Positions 53,780-64,000 of a stretch of 64,000 nt of DNA are shown here, piece by piece. A program made the translations under genes and the position numbers. The notes under the pieces were generated by a model. The model did no database searches. It was not told the DNA's origin and worked only from the letters and a program-made list of their open reading frames with translations. Source of the DNA: Symsagittifera roscoffensis (lineage: Eukaryota; Xenacoelomorpha; Acoela; Convolutidae); assembly GCF_963678635.1 (NCBI RefSeq), contig NC_087064.1:46981346-47045345 (forward strand), written 5' to 3'. Each line of letters starts with the position of its first letter. Within the stretch, counting starts at the first letter, position 1.

Positions 53780-56294
53780 TTCTTGTTTTTTTTTTGGAGC
53801 AACCGAAAAGAAGTGGACGCAAACAGACCACAAGCATGAGCTCTTTGATAAATAAAAAAATTCGAGCAAATGACGTGTCACTTCCAAAACCCCATCCCCA
53901 AGTTTCAAGCCCGCCTCTGAGTGACCTCGAGCAGAGAATAAAGCTAAGAAGTAATAAGCTCGATGAAGGAAATGTAAAGGGAAGAATAAGGCTTGCTGAA
54001 TCGGATGACAAAATTGCTCCTTTTTCAACTGATAACGACTAAGCACGCTCCTTTTTCAATTGCTCCTTTTTCAACTGATAACGAAATTTTTGTCTAAGCA
54101 CGCTCAGCGAGCCAAATTTGCAGCTCCAAATCCAGAAAATTTGGAAAATTTTTTGTAACCGATTTCGACCTATACAAAGCGATAATATCCTTTCCGATCG
54201 GATCAGCAGCAGGTCCTGATAAAATAGTTCCTCAGATTTCTAAAGATTTTGTTAGTAAGTTGAATGGCAGTGCAGGTTTAATTTTCTGAAATTGCTTACA
54301 AAGCTGATAAACCTCATTGAAGATGGCAAAATACCCGAAATCCTAAGAATTTTCTTTTTTGGCGGAAAGCTTATCGCCCTCAAAAAGATAGACGGAGGGT
54401 TGAGACCAATTGCCATAGGCAACACGCTGAGACGTATCGCGTCTGAATGCGCTGCAAGCAAGGCGCTCTCCGAGCGACAAAATTTTTTCGGTAACGTACA
54501 GGTAGGATGTGGTACCAAACGAGGAGCAGAAATAGCTGCGCACTCTATTCGAAACCTAATTAGACGCGACGACAATCCAAAATGCACTGTTCTTTTAAAG
54601 CTAGATTTCAAAAAAGCTTTAACTCTCTAAATAGAGAAACAATGCTGAATCATGTTTATTCAACTCGCCCCGAATTGTATAATTAAACCCATTCTGCGTG
54701 TGGTAAACCTAGTTACCTTTTTTACGGAAGCGCTGTCTTAATGTCAAAAGACGGAACTCAGCAAGGTGATCCTGATGCTCCACCTCTTTTTGCGTAACAA
54801 TTCATACACTAGTCAAACAGTTGGAGTCGAAAATTTTTATCTGGTATTTAGATGATGGAAATTTGGCCGACAACTATAAAGTAGTACTCCGAGACCTGAA
54901 AAACATTCTGAAATCGGAGCAAATTTACGGCCTGAGCTTGAACACTGAGAAGTGCGAACTTTGTTTTTTGGGACCGACTATTAGTACACAGTACAATTCA
55001 ATTTTTTTTTACAATTTCGAAAAATATGCCCCAAAATAAAATTAAAAACAAAAGCACAACTCCACATATTAGGATTTCCAATCAACGAACTATGCCGAAA
55101 AGGAATGCTTGACGGAAAATTAAGGAGCTTGAAAAAATCCCGGATTTCATTGACAAACTAGACGCCATTATGGTTTTTACCTCCTGAAAAATTGCTTTAG
55201 CATGCCAAAACTCCTATATTTTTTGCGTACGAGCCCTTGTTTTTTGCAAAATGATTTTTTGAACGCTACGACAATTTACTAAGAAATTCGTTATGCAAGG
55301 TCACTAACGTAAAAATGGATGATAACCAGTTTTTACAAGCAGTTCTCCCGGCAGCCAAAGGTGGCTTGGGCGTTTCTTCCGCTCGTCTACACGCTTTACC
55401 CGCTTTCTTGGCCGCAGCAGTAGGATCAAAAGATGCTTTATTCGGAATCTTTGGTTTGGAGCATTTGGGTGGAACCTATGATGATGCGCTTAAACGGTGG
55501 TTTGAACTTGAAAAAAATGAAATGGCTCCGGAAATTGAAATCCAAAAAACTTTGACGGAGCCAATTTTGACAGCGAAATTGCAGATTTTATTTTATGACT
55601 CGAACCAACGGACGTAAAAAAATTCAACGCGTTCCAAGATAGATTTGGCTCCCAATGGTTGAACGTCATCCCGTGCAAAAATTTAAGGTTAAAACTGTCG
55701 AACCAACAACTCATAATTGCGATAGGACTTCGATTAGGCTCAAAAATATGCAAACAGCATAAATGCGTGTGCGGAAAAGACGTTACCGAGGATGGTTGGC
55801 ATGGTCTTTCTTGCCTCAAAACTGCATGGAGATTCTCTAGGCATTCAAACCTGAATGCCCTTATAAAGCAGAGTTTATCTTCTACTCACATTCCGTCTGT
55901 TTTAGAACTACGGCAACTCGTTTGACGCTCGTTCCATGGGCTGCTGATAAGCAGCTTTTGTGGAATGCAACAAAAGTAGACTCCTTAGGCCCCTGTAGGA
56001 TTAATGCCGGGTCTGTTTGTAACCCTGGAGCGAAAATTTGACAAGTATAAAGATCTTTTAAATGATGGATATCTTTTTCAACCGCTAGCTATTGAAATTC
56101 AGGGCGCGGACGGCCCCAGCACAGAAATTTTTTTGAGCAAGCTTTGTAAGAACCTAAGCATATGCACTGAGGAACCCAGAGCAGGCAGCTTTGTAAAACA
56201 GAGAATCTCCCTGGCAAAACAGATTGCTAACGCCGCTTGCGTACTCAGAACAATAAATGACAAAAAAACTTTCGACGAAATTTTTTATTTGTAA
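53780..56294 (+). pseudogene. Decayed reverse-transcriptase element (marine-invertebrate type)
   Basis: Collinear pieces lie in several frames. An N-terminal basic region contains LDEGNVKGRIRLAESDD (53960). The RT follows with LRPIAIGNTLRR (54398), AHSIRNLI and VLLKLDFKKA (motif A, 54590), QQGDPD-like motif B (54765) and WYLDDG (motif C, 54842). After the RT come LPAAKGGLGVSSARLHA (55345), IIAIGLRLG and CVCGKDVTEDGWHGLSC (55759), and a C-terminal restriction-like segment to 56294. A 60-bp duplication sits at 54023-54110. Stops and shifts make it inactive. RTs of this layout occur widely in cnidarians, sponges and crustaceans. Confidence 0.8.
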
Positions 56295-56504
56295 CACGTG
56301 TATATTATATTTTCTCGTGTCGAGTTGCGTGTTCTTATTGAAGAAACGTAACCCGTATCAATTTTAATTGAAAAGGCTTTATACACGTATCATCTTCTTT
56401 TATCATCGTCACTTCCCTATCTAGAAAATTCCAAGGATTTTGACTGGAATACGTGATGAAGGGACTCCTGACTGTAAGCTCGGTTACTATGATACTTTTT
56501 ACCT

Positions 56505-56700
56505 TCTGATTACCAGTTCCTGCTCAGATTCGATCACACGACCTTTACCGTCCCAAGCGTACTCTTCTCTTCACCTTCAGACTAGTGGCCTGACACGCAT
56601 AGAAGTTTGAACTCATTAGCAAACAAGATACAAGTGATTGAGTTGTACAAGTTGATAACCAAAAAAATATCTTTATTCCGGTTTGATCACGCTTGCTAGT
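56505..56700 (-). repeat. tRNA-derived SINE-like fragment
   Basis: The minus strand shows AGGCCACTAGTCTGAAGG (A-box-like) and TGATCGAATCT (B-box-like). The adjoining plus-strand phrase CTTTATTCCGGTTTGAT...CGCTTGCT parallels the flank of the tRNA-like segment in the 1.26-kb units, indicating one family. Confidence 0.5.
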
Positions 56701-56859
56701 CATAAGCGTGAAGAAAATATATACGTCCCTAAAGCTCTTCAAACTTCCAAAAACAATTAAGGCGTGGCAATTTTTCGATAACATTAATCCAATTTCACTA
56801 AACTGGATCAATAGGTAAATTTTAAATCGTATATCTGGAAAGTGATTGTGACATCGTCA

Positions 56860-57490
56860 AATCCAAGCTGGAGTCTGCTGGGAATGGTTACTATCTAGTC
56901 GTGGAGGAACTGGTCAAGACATCCAGTGATGTGGTCGAGACTCGTTTCAAGAAAATGACGAAAGATTATATCATCTGTGTGACAAAAGAGCTGGTCTCAC
57001 AACTACCCGAGGCAAGACAACAACTCCATGACAAAAACGAGATAAGTGGTTCTTTGTCTGAAATCAAACGTGAGGTTAAAGAGCTAAAACAGTAGACAAG
57101 TTGAAATCAAGGCGCAAAATTCAGATGTGCATTTAAATCAAATCAAAGTTGACGGCGTGAAAGAACTTTTTCCTAAAAAAGATGAGAACAAAAAATTTAA
57201 AAAATTATGGAGTATGAAAAAGAAGAATTTAATGAGATTTTTGAACACATACACGAAAACTTCCAAATAGATAACTGCAAAAAAATTGGTTCCATAAAAA
57301 GAGAAACTGGTCGTGCCAGATCAATCCTTGTAACGCTACCGAGTGCATGGGATGTTCGACAAAAAACTGGCCAAAGCGCCTTTATTGAGAACCTTCATAA
57401 ACAAGGTATACATTTCGAAATGCTTCAGCGCATCAGACAGAAAGATAGAGCAAAGTTTGTTAAAGAAGAGGTAGGAATTGATTCGTTATA
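56860..57490 (+). pseudogene. LINE ORF1-like remnant
   Basis: Coiled-coil-like LVSQLPEARQQLHDKNEI and EIKREVKELKQ are followed, after a frameshift, by FEHIHENFQIDNCKKIGSI, ARSILVTLPSAWDVR and QKDRAKFVKEE. This is the pattern of RRM-type ORF1 proteins of CR1/L2-like LINEs, which bind the element RNA. It lies 100 bp before the endonuclease of the same element. Confidence 0.65.
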
Positions 57491-57589
57491 AAAACATAGG
57501 CAGGAAATGCATAAAGATCAAGAATCTCAAATTGTACGTTAACGACGAAGAATACATTTTTCCCGAGGGAGAATAGAACAATAAAAACT

Positions 57590-58250
57590 GACTAAAATTG
57601 CAATATGACGTTTTGTTACTTAATGCCCAAAGCCTACTAAACAGAAGGAAAAGAGGAAGTTTTTCCAATTTTGTAACTCGCTCAGGTTTTGATATTTTAA
57701 TTGTAACGGAAACCTGGTTAAATTCTGAAATCTCTGATGCAGAATTGTTCCTGAGCACTTTTCATTTTTGTCGCGCTGAACGATTAATTGGAAAACATGG
57801 TGGTGTCTTAATTGGAACCAAATATAACATTCCACATTATCAAATAAAAACCTACCTGAATCTTTTAGCACATCACTAGTTCTAGTCGAAGTAGGAGCGG
57901 GCAAGAGCAAGAACAAATTCCTATTTGTATTAATATACAAATCTGCCGATAACAGTCCATACCGGATTCCAAAAGACGATATGCTAATCCTTTTAGATTT
58001 TCTACAAACTTTTCAGAATCATCACGTTATCCTCGCTGGTGATTTTAATCTTCCAAAAACTGATTGGTTTACTTACGACAGCATAAATACCTATGAAAAC
58101 ACATTCGCATCAATGATCGCGAAGTGCCAATTTTAACAACTAGTTTCCTTTGCGACGGCTAAAACAGGAACGCTTGACTTGTTTTTTACCAAAAACGAAG
58201 TTTGTATACTAAATGTGAAAAAGGAAATTAATTTAAATTAATCATTATCC
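57590..58250 (+). pseudogene. LINE ORF2 apurinic-type endonuclease remnant
   Basis: An EEP-family endonuclease is recognisable: LLLNAQSLLNRRKR (57616), ILIVTETWLN (57690), KHGGVLIGTK (57797), a frameshift, then VILAGDFNLPKTDW (58028) and TGTLDLFFT (58170). Frameshifts and stops separate the pieces. Such endonucleases nick target DNA for LINE insertion. Confidence 0.8.
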
Positions 58251-60060
58251 AATTAAATTTGAAGTACCCTGTGTTCTACCATCATATGTTAAAGTTAATA
58301 GTATTTACTATAGTTATCGCCGATGCGACTATGATGAATTAAAGGCGTCTATGATTCAGTTTCCTTGCAAAGCCTATCGTTAAAGTAATGTCGACGTTAA
58401 TGTAGCTTCTTGGTACGAATGGATGTTTAACCACATTTCGCATTATATGCCACGAAGGACCCAAATACGACAAAATCTACATTTTTGGGTTAATTTAGAA
58501 ACCTCGCACTACCTCAATAAGGTTTCTTCTTACAAGTTTTGTCTAAGGCGGGAATTTAACCCATCAGAAGATCAATTACAGAAACTCAAATCCATGACCG
58601 ATCACTGTGAAACAATGCAAACCAATGATAGAATTGTGTATAAAGAGAACCTGAGTGAGGGGCGCAACCATAATCAAGTACCTGAAAAGTTTACAGAGAG
58701 ATAAATTTCCACCAAGCATTTGTTATAAATTGTTTGTTGCAAAATCGGATAGCGAAAAAGCTAATTTGTTTAACTACTCTTTGAGTACGATCGTTCAAGA
58801 TCCAAACTATGCATCATTCCATCCAAGTGAGTATACAATTTTCGGAGATACAAAAGTAAGTTTTAGTATAGAAGACATTCGAAACGAGTATTATCAACTA
58901 AAAGTAAACAAGAGTCGAAGGCCCGATGAGCTCCCGGCGATATTGCTCAAATCAACCAGCCCAGTTTATCTAAATCACTTTTTGCTGTATTTTAGAACAC
59001 TAAGCGCTTTAAAAAATTCCCCGTAGCATAAAAACATGGTATAATTACTCCTATTTTTAAATGGGGAAGCAAAAATTCTGCAGAAAAATAAGGACCTGTG
59101 ACTTTATTCAATATCTGTTAAAGATTTTTGAACGATTCATGTTCAAACCTATTGCGGAGGCTTTTTTATGCATTGCAGAAAGTAGTCAATATGGATTCAT
59201 TTCTCAAAAGTCTGCAATTCTCCAACTCCTTTTTAATCTATCTCAAGTCTATGCTTCTGTCACAGACCGTAATACGGACATTCTCACCTTTCTGNNNNNN
59301 NNNNNNNNNNNNNNNNNNNNNNNNNNNNNNNNNNNNNNNNNNNNNNNNNNNNNNNNNNNNNNNNNNNNNNNNNNNNNNNNNNNNNNNNNNNNNNNNNNNN
59401 NNNNNNNNNNNNNNNNNNNNNNNNNNNNNNNNNNNNNNNNNNNNNNNNNNNNNNNNNNNNNNNNNNNNNNNNNNNNNNNNNNNNNNNNNNNNNNTTCTGA
59501 TTTTCAACGCGATGATAGGAGATATATTCAATTTAGACCTCAAAAGATTATAGCAAGTTTGTTCGATGAAAATATCTTTTGCTGTTCTGAGTTAATAGGA
59601 AAACTGTGCAATAACTCCTTTATTACATCTAGCCACGTTCGGACCCCGCGTTTTCTACTATAACGCTGAATTGGTTTTCGCCTTCCTCCCATTTGTATTT
59701 TTTAATCACGAAAGACTCCTCGGGAACTCCGAGTCCTGTTAACTTCTCGTTGAAGCTTCTAGAGTCGATGAAGAATTGGAAACACAAACAAACAAGCGCA
59801 AAAACTGCCCATGAAAATGGTCCCATGCTCTCAAATAAGATGCTTTCATGGTTGTTTAAATATACAGCCAACATATGGATGGGAAAGTGCATAAAAAATC
59901 AAAGAAAACGAAAAAAATTTCAAACGTTTTTGAACATTTTTTCAATTTTTGAGTTACGAAGAAATAAATATATCTGGTTAAAACTCTTTGAACTTAGAAA
60001 ATGCTCTCATGATAGGCACTTTTTTAAATAAAATTGTCCCCCAATTAGAAAAAAACTGGA
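58251..60060 (+). pseudogene. LINE ORF2 reverse transcriptase remnant, interrupted by gap
   Basis: A connector region (58423-58704) is followed by pieces of CR1/L2-type RT. These are DELPAILLKS (58925), ITPIFK (59041), a degraded FxxLLKIFERFMFKP (59110), SSQYGFISQKSAILQLL (59180) and VYASVTDRNTDI (59248). The 200-N gap at 59295 removes motifs A to C. After the gap, DDRRYIQFRPQKI and NKIVPQLEKNW correspond to the RT tail. The copy is inactive. Confidence 0.75.
59295..59494. other. Assembly gap (200 N)
   Basis: Exactly 200 N characters replace sequence in the middle of a LINE RT. True length is unknown. Confidence 0.99.
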
Positions 60061-60340
60061 TCAATGTGATTCTTTTATTCCGATACCGATATAAGTTCAG
60101 AAAATTGAAATCGATTTCCGAAAATAGAAGTTTTTCGTGACCTTCGAATGGCGGAGTTTGCTTTACTTTTACAAAAGGAATGAAGTGAACCTAGAAAACT
60201 CAAATCGCGATAAACCGAAATTGGGCGTGAAGAAGTTTTTAATACTTTTTCCTGAAAAAAAAAACAAGAAAAAGATCAAGACCATTTAGCCTTTATAAGT
60301 GAAAATTACTTCGTTCTATTACACTTGAAAAAAGTGCTCG
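59990..60340 (+). repeat. Dispersed repeat family B, copy 3
   Basis: It contains AACTGGATCAA, a TTTCCTGAAAAAAAAAACAAG phrase and a CAAGACC...TATAAGTG phrase in the order of 41080-41610 and 42600-43110. Confidence 0.5.
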
Positions 60341-60719
60341 GGGTAGAAAGCAAAATGATTCATTTCTTGCGCAATCAACCCAGGAGAAACATTCTGTAAT
60401 AATAGAGTTCATTTCCAACTCTCGTTCATCTTTCCAGTGGCGGATACAGAATTTTGGCGAGGGGGGAGGAGATAAAAATTTTTGTCGATATTTTCTAGGC
60501 CAACCAAATTCTACTTTCGAAGTATCTCAAAGCATTTGGCATGAAAATAGTTTGAAAATAAAACTTGATATTTTTAAAAAATGGATATGTTTTTTCAAAT
60601 TATTTGAATTTTCGTCAACTTTTAAAAATAGGAAAAGGCTACTTCATAGAGTTTAAAAGCTTTGAAAAAGTCTATTTTCTGTGTTTGCCAATTGTCGTAA
60701 TACGCATCAAACATTAACA

Positions 60720-60736
60720 GGGGGGGGGGGGGGGGG
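60720..60736. repeat. Run of 17 G
   Basis: An uninterrupted G homopolymer lies in AT-rich DNA. It is either a true G-quadruplex-prone tract or a sequencing/assembly artefact. Confidence 0.95.
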
Positions 60737-61164
60737 TATTAGAAAGTCTCCTTCCTCCCGTCCCTACTGTATCCGCAACTGTACCGCCAGTGGCCGTCAC
60801 AAGGTGTAGTTCCGATCTTGCCCGCGTGCATGCAAGATACAGTTCAGAATCACTAGAAAGAAAATGTTCATTAACAACATATCAACATTAAGACCATTGT
60901 GAACAAAAACCAAATGCGCATCTAAAAGACTAGAGACGGATCTTCCGTTGCAGTGATTTCGATTTATGAGGCATCCAAGTTTTAGTTTGTTCCGGCTGCA
61001 TTGCCTACTAACTAAAATCGATTGTCATGATCACAAAAAAAACAGTTTGCTTGCCAAAAAAATTTAGGCCGAATTTTTTAAAAACCCTCCCTATCCAATT
61101 CAAAAAGTTCGACTGAAGTGTGAAAGGCGCGCCACTGTTCAGTTGATATGTGTAATGGACGATT

Positions 61165-61455
61165 TCACTCTACTAAATTGCCTCTTCCCATCACAACCAT
61201 TACTCTCTCCCATTCGAGTGACCTCGAATCTTCAACACGTCGAATGTTTACATTGAGAGTGGCCATTGCTTTCTTCACTTCGTCTTCAAATGAATAATCC
61301 GACAATAGAAGGAGAATTTGAACTTGCTCTGCACTCACTCCTGTCTGTATGATTTCATTAAGAACATGTGCCGCTAGCATCCCACATTTTCTGTAGTTTT
61401 CCTGCTCCCCTTCCTCTGGGTGTCGGTCATGAAGCCAACGTGACTTCAGGTCGGA
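61165..61455 (-). CDS. Orphan exon, possible superfamily 1 helicase-like C-terminus
   Basis: On the minus strand an acceptor CACTTTTTGCAG ends just before 61455, and a frame runs from there to a TGA at 61165. It encodes GMLAAHVLNEIIQTGVSAEQVQILL, then DYSFEDEVKKAMATLNV, then VEDSRSLEWERVMVVMGRGN. The alternation of helix, strand and a late acidic-Glu-hydrophobic strand recalls the C-terminal motor domain of UPF1-like helicases, but the usual QG of motif V is replaced. It is higher in G+C than its surroundings. No other exon was found, so it may be the last exon of a gene beyond the window or a relic. Confidence 0.35.
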   Translation of the reverse strand, partial: SDLKSRWLHDRHPEEGEQENYRKCGMLAAHVLNEIIQTGVSAEQVQILLLLSDYSFEDEVKKAMATLNVNIRRVEDSRSLEWERVMVVMGRGNLVE

Positions 61456-61499
61456 CTGCAAAAAGTGGGGCTTCAAGCCAAAAACAAAATAAAAGTTAA

Positions 61500-62120
61500 A
61501 AAGAGAACAAAACTAGGGATTAAAGAAATTTTTGAGAAGCATCTGAAGAACTGATCTTCGCAAAAATTTTACAATCTTAAAAAAATGTTTTTCAAGAAAC
61601 TAGTTCAAGTTGAATGATAAATTAGCATCATAAAAAACTTAGAAACCGACATCAAGGCAGATAATTCTTTAGAAGACGCGCTAATCCGAAAAAAAATGTT
61701 TTTATTTGAAAAAAACTCAAAAACTCAGAAACAAAATTAAAGACCATCAAAGAACATTTTATTAAAAACTTTTTTCTCATCAAAACACTCAAAAAGAGGC
61801 CGCTAAGCCGATCAATTAAAAGTCGAAACCTTTTAGGCCCGCGAATATTGAGAAAAATGAAAACTAAAAGCTTTTACAAACAACATCAAAAAAATTCAAA
61901 TTTACTGATTTGTTATATAAATTGACAAATGGGAGCTTTAATAAGAATAATTTTTTTAAAAGGTGCCACGTCGTTGGAACAAGAGACGAAGCAAATAAAG
62001 GTAACTAAAGTCTTCAGCTCAACTTAAACAGATATATGTTCATGTGCGTTCTCCTCATCAACCTCCATGAACATAATATTCAATCTCATGAATGATGAGA
62101 ATGATGAGAATGATGAAAAA
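61500..62120. other. AT-rich sequence without recognised feature
   Basis: If the orphan exon belongs to a minus-strand gene, this would be intron. No exon was recognised. Confidence 0.35.
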
Positions 62121-62124
62121 TCAA

Positions 62125-62890
62125 AACGAAACAAGGACAGCCGGTTACTGTGCAAGTAGCATAGAATGTTCCGACCAGTCTTACAAAATTACAAAATAAT
62201 TATTTTTGGAGTGGTGAGATTTGAGATAAAGGAATCTAAGCAAAACAGTAGAGCGTAGGCATTTTCGTCAGTCATTGTAAAATGCGCAAATTGGAAACAA
62301 TTTTTTCAAGACAAATAACAAGAAATAAAAAAAACAATCAAAAAAAATTATTTTTCTTTTGTAATTTTTCAATTTTTTTTCCAAATTTTTGCAGTTTTTG
62401 TTTCCTAAGATGAAGCTAAAAGCTCCAAAAATAAACTTCATTTGAGTAAAATTTAATTTTCAAGGCTCAAATTAAGCATAAGCTAATGTACGCCTGCTAC
62501 CTCGCTAGAAATTAGACAAAAAATCAAAAAATTTGAACCGGTTTTTCTCGACACTGGAAAACTTTTTAGACTTTTTGTAATGTCGTTCGAATTTGATGAA
62601 ACGTTTTTAATATGTGGTTTTTAACTGGAAGGTTTTTAATATAATATGGTTTTTAATATGATATAACCTCAGTCTAATTATTAAAAAGACTGAAAGATTT
62701 TTCATAATTATACTGAGGTTTTTAATTATCATATATCACATTTTAATATGATATATGATAATGTGAGGTTTTTAATAGGACTCAACCCAGTCCGAATATT
62801 ATTTGTGGTGTTGATTTTTCGTAGAAAACAAAAAGAACAACACTAAAACACACCCGAATACAAAATTCCTCCCTACTTTCAGTGGTCGGA
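62125..62890 (-). repeat. Dispersed hairpin-bearing repeat, copy 4
   Basis: It is collinear with 39940-40420. It includes a 14-bp perfect stem (ATTATCATATATCA with its complement, 62725-62762) and three repeats of GAGGTTTTTAAT that expand this copy. Confidence 0.65.
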
Positions 62891-62899
62891 ACAAAAAAA

Positions 62900-64000
62900 A
62901 GGTTAAAAATTGGTTGGTAAATTAACACTCAACAAATATAACAAATTTCGAATAGAAAGGGATAAAAATGCAGACATGCTCATAATATGTGTCTTAGTTG
63001 AAAATATACCGATAGAGGTGAGCACCGATTTCAGTAAACCTGTAACAAGACTTTTACGCAAAAAAATCTAGTAACGGGTTGCAACACTTGTGCTTATTGC
63101 AAGAGTAAAAACCAGCAAGTCAAAAGTTTTTTGAGAGTATTTGATGCAATACATGATACATACAAATTGTGTTTCGGAAGCATGCACAGAAAATTGGAAA
63201 CAACCAAGGTCGCGCCACTACCATATTGGCAAAAAAAAATTTTTTTTGAGTGATTGAAAAACACAGGTTTCGATGCAATTTTCTCCGCGATAAAAACCTC
63301 TCAACAATCTTTCAGTATTCTTTTTCAATATTTTAGATAAACAGCTTTAAAAATTCAAAAAGTTATCACAACCTCTGTTTTGCTTACATTGCTCAACGTT
63401 TTTATCCTGTTTCCAACAGGTTATAGCCCGAAATTGGTACTAAAGTGCATAATTATTGAAAATAGCTGTTATTAAATTAGCACTTTTTTCAGTGGATACC
63501 AATATACTTGTTGCAACATCTCAGGCAAAAGCTTGGTATGACAAACTGATAGACAAGAACAACATCCAGAGATTTGAGCAACACTAAATTCCGATGAGTG
63601 AAAAGACGATAAAAAATTACTGGTATAGCAAAAACAATTAGATGACTTCAATGACAAAAAAACTCGGTGCTAGCAAACTACGGCACTGGATGTTTCAAGC
63701 TTGACGTCAATCAGAGGCTCGTTTGGGTCAACAGAAAACAGAAGAGTCAAAACGGACTACTTCAGGCTACTTCGAAGTTTATCAAACAAAGTTTTACGAG
63801 TTATGAGGCAACACAGTTGTCAGTGTGATGCATCAGCTGGCGCACTTTTCAATCAGAAACTATACCTATACAATCCATAGGCTTATACTGGCACAGAAGC
63901 TGATCACAAGCTTCAGCCATGCCGTGGAGAAAGATTTCAGACACGTTTTTTAACACGACATTGATCAAATTCCTCCTCAATAAGAACACGTTGTGGCGCA
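62900..64000. other. AT-rich sequence without recognised feature
   Basis: No supported gene, RNA or repeat was found up to the window edge. Confidence 0.4.

Overview
The window comes from a metazoan nuclear genome, most likely an AT-rich, transposon-laden invertebrate. The evidence is one spliced LRRC27-like gene with GT-AG introns, tRNA-derived SINEs, hAT and Tc1/mariner MITEs, decayed CR1/L2-type LINEs, a decayed BEL/Pao element and an intact Ty3/gypsy pol. I cannot name the species. A 200-N scaffold gap lies at 59295-59494. No bacterial, organellar, CRISPR or rRNA features were seen.

Region 1 (1 to about 15.0 kb) is the striking part. It is visibly more GC-rich than the rest and holds three long undisrupted frames on the + strand. 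The first is a 5'-truncated Ty3/gypsy pol frame (RNase H, Ser/acid-rich linker, HHCC zinc finger, DDE integrase, GPF module) that ends in a macro-like (ADP-ribose-binding type) domain. After a 470-bp spacer with three consecutive hairpins and a good 3' splice site come a 957-codon frame (coiled coil plus SGNH/GDSL hydrolase) and, in the same frame after one TAG, a 1981-codon frame of unknown function. The TAG falls inside what looks like a second, degenerate SGNH-like domain. Readthrough or reinitiation would therefore yield either a protein of about 2950 residues or two proteins. I read the whole as one giant Ty3/gypsy-type element with an accessory cistron in the env position. No LTR, gag or left end is visible.

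Region 2 (15.0-20.4 kb) is repeats: a 433-bp direct repeat pair, and a 1.26-kb unit duplicated in tandem beside a diverged partial copy. Each full unit carries a tRNA-Ser-like head and a TATA-box promoter-like motif.

Region 3 (20.8-22.8 kb) is the one clear host gene: four exons on the minus strand, 302 codons, LRRC27-like. It is followed by a 140-bp hAT MITE, a 732-bp foldback Tc1/mariner MITE and a broken LINE.

Region 4 (28.9-35.0 kb) holds a SINE and a frameshifted, internally deleted BEL/Pao element (gag, protease, RT, RNase H, integrase C-terminus). Region 5 (35-47 kb) is mostly AT-rich DNA with dispersed and tandem repeats, a second hAT MITE and one possible isolated exon at 37.5 kb. 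Region 6 (47.7-60.1 kb) holds three decayed reverse-transcriptase elements, a 150-bp-period tandem array and a perfect 20-bp-stem hairpin. Region 7 (60-64 kb) has a 17-G run, one orphan exon-like frame on the minus strand and a further dispersed repeat.
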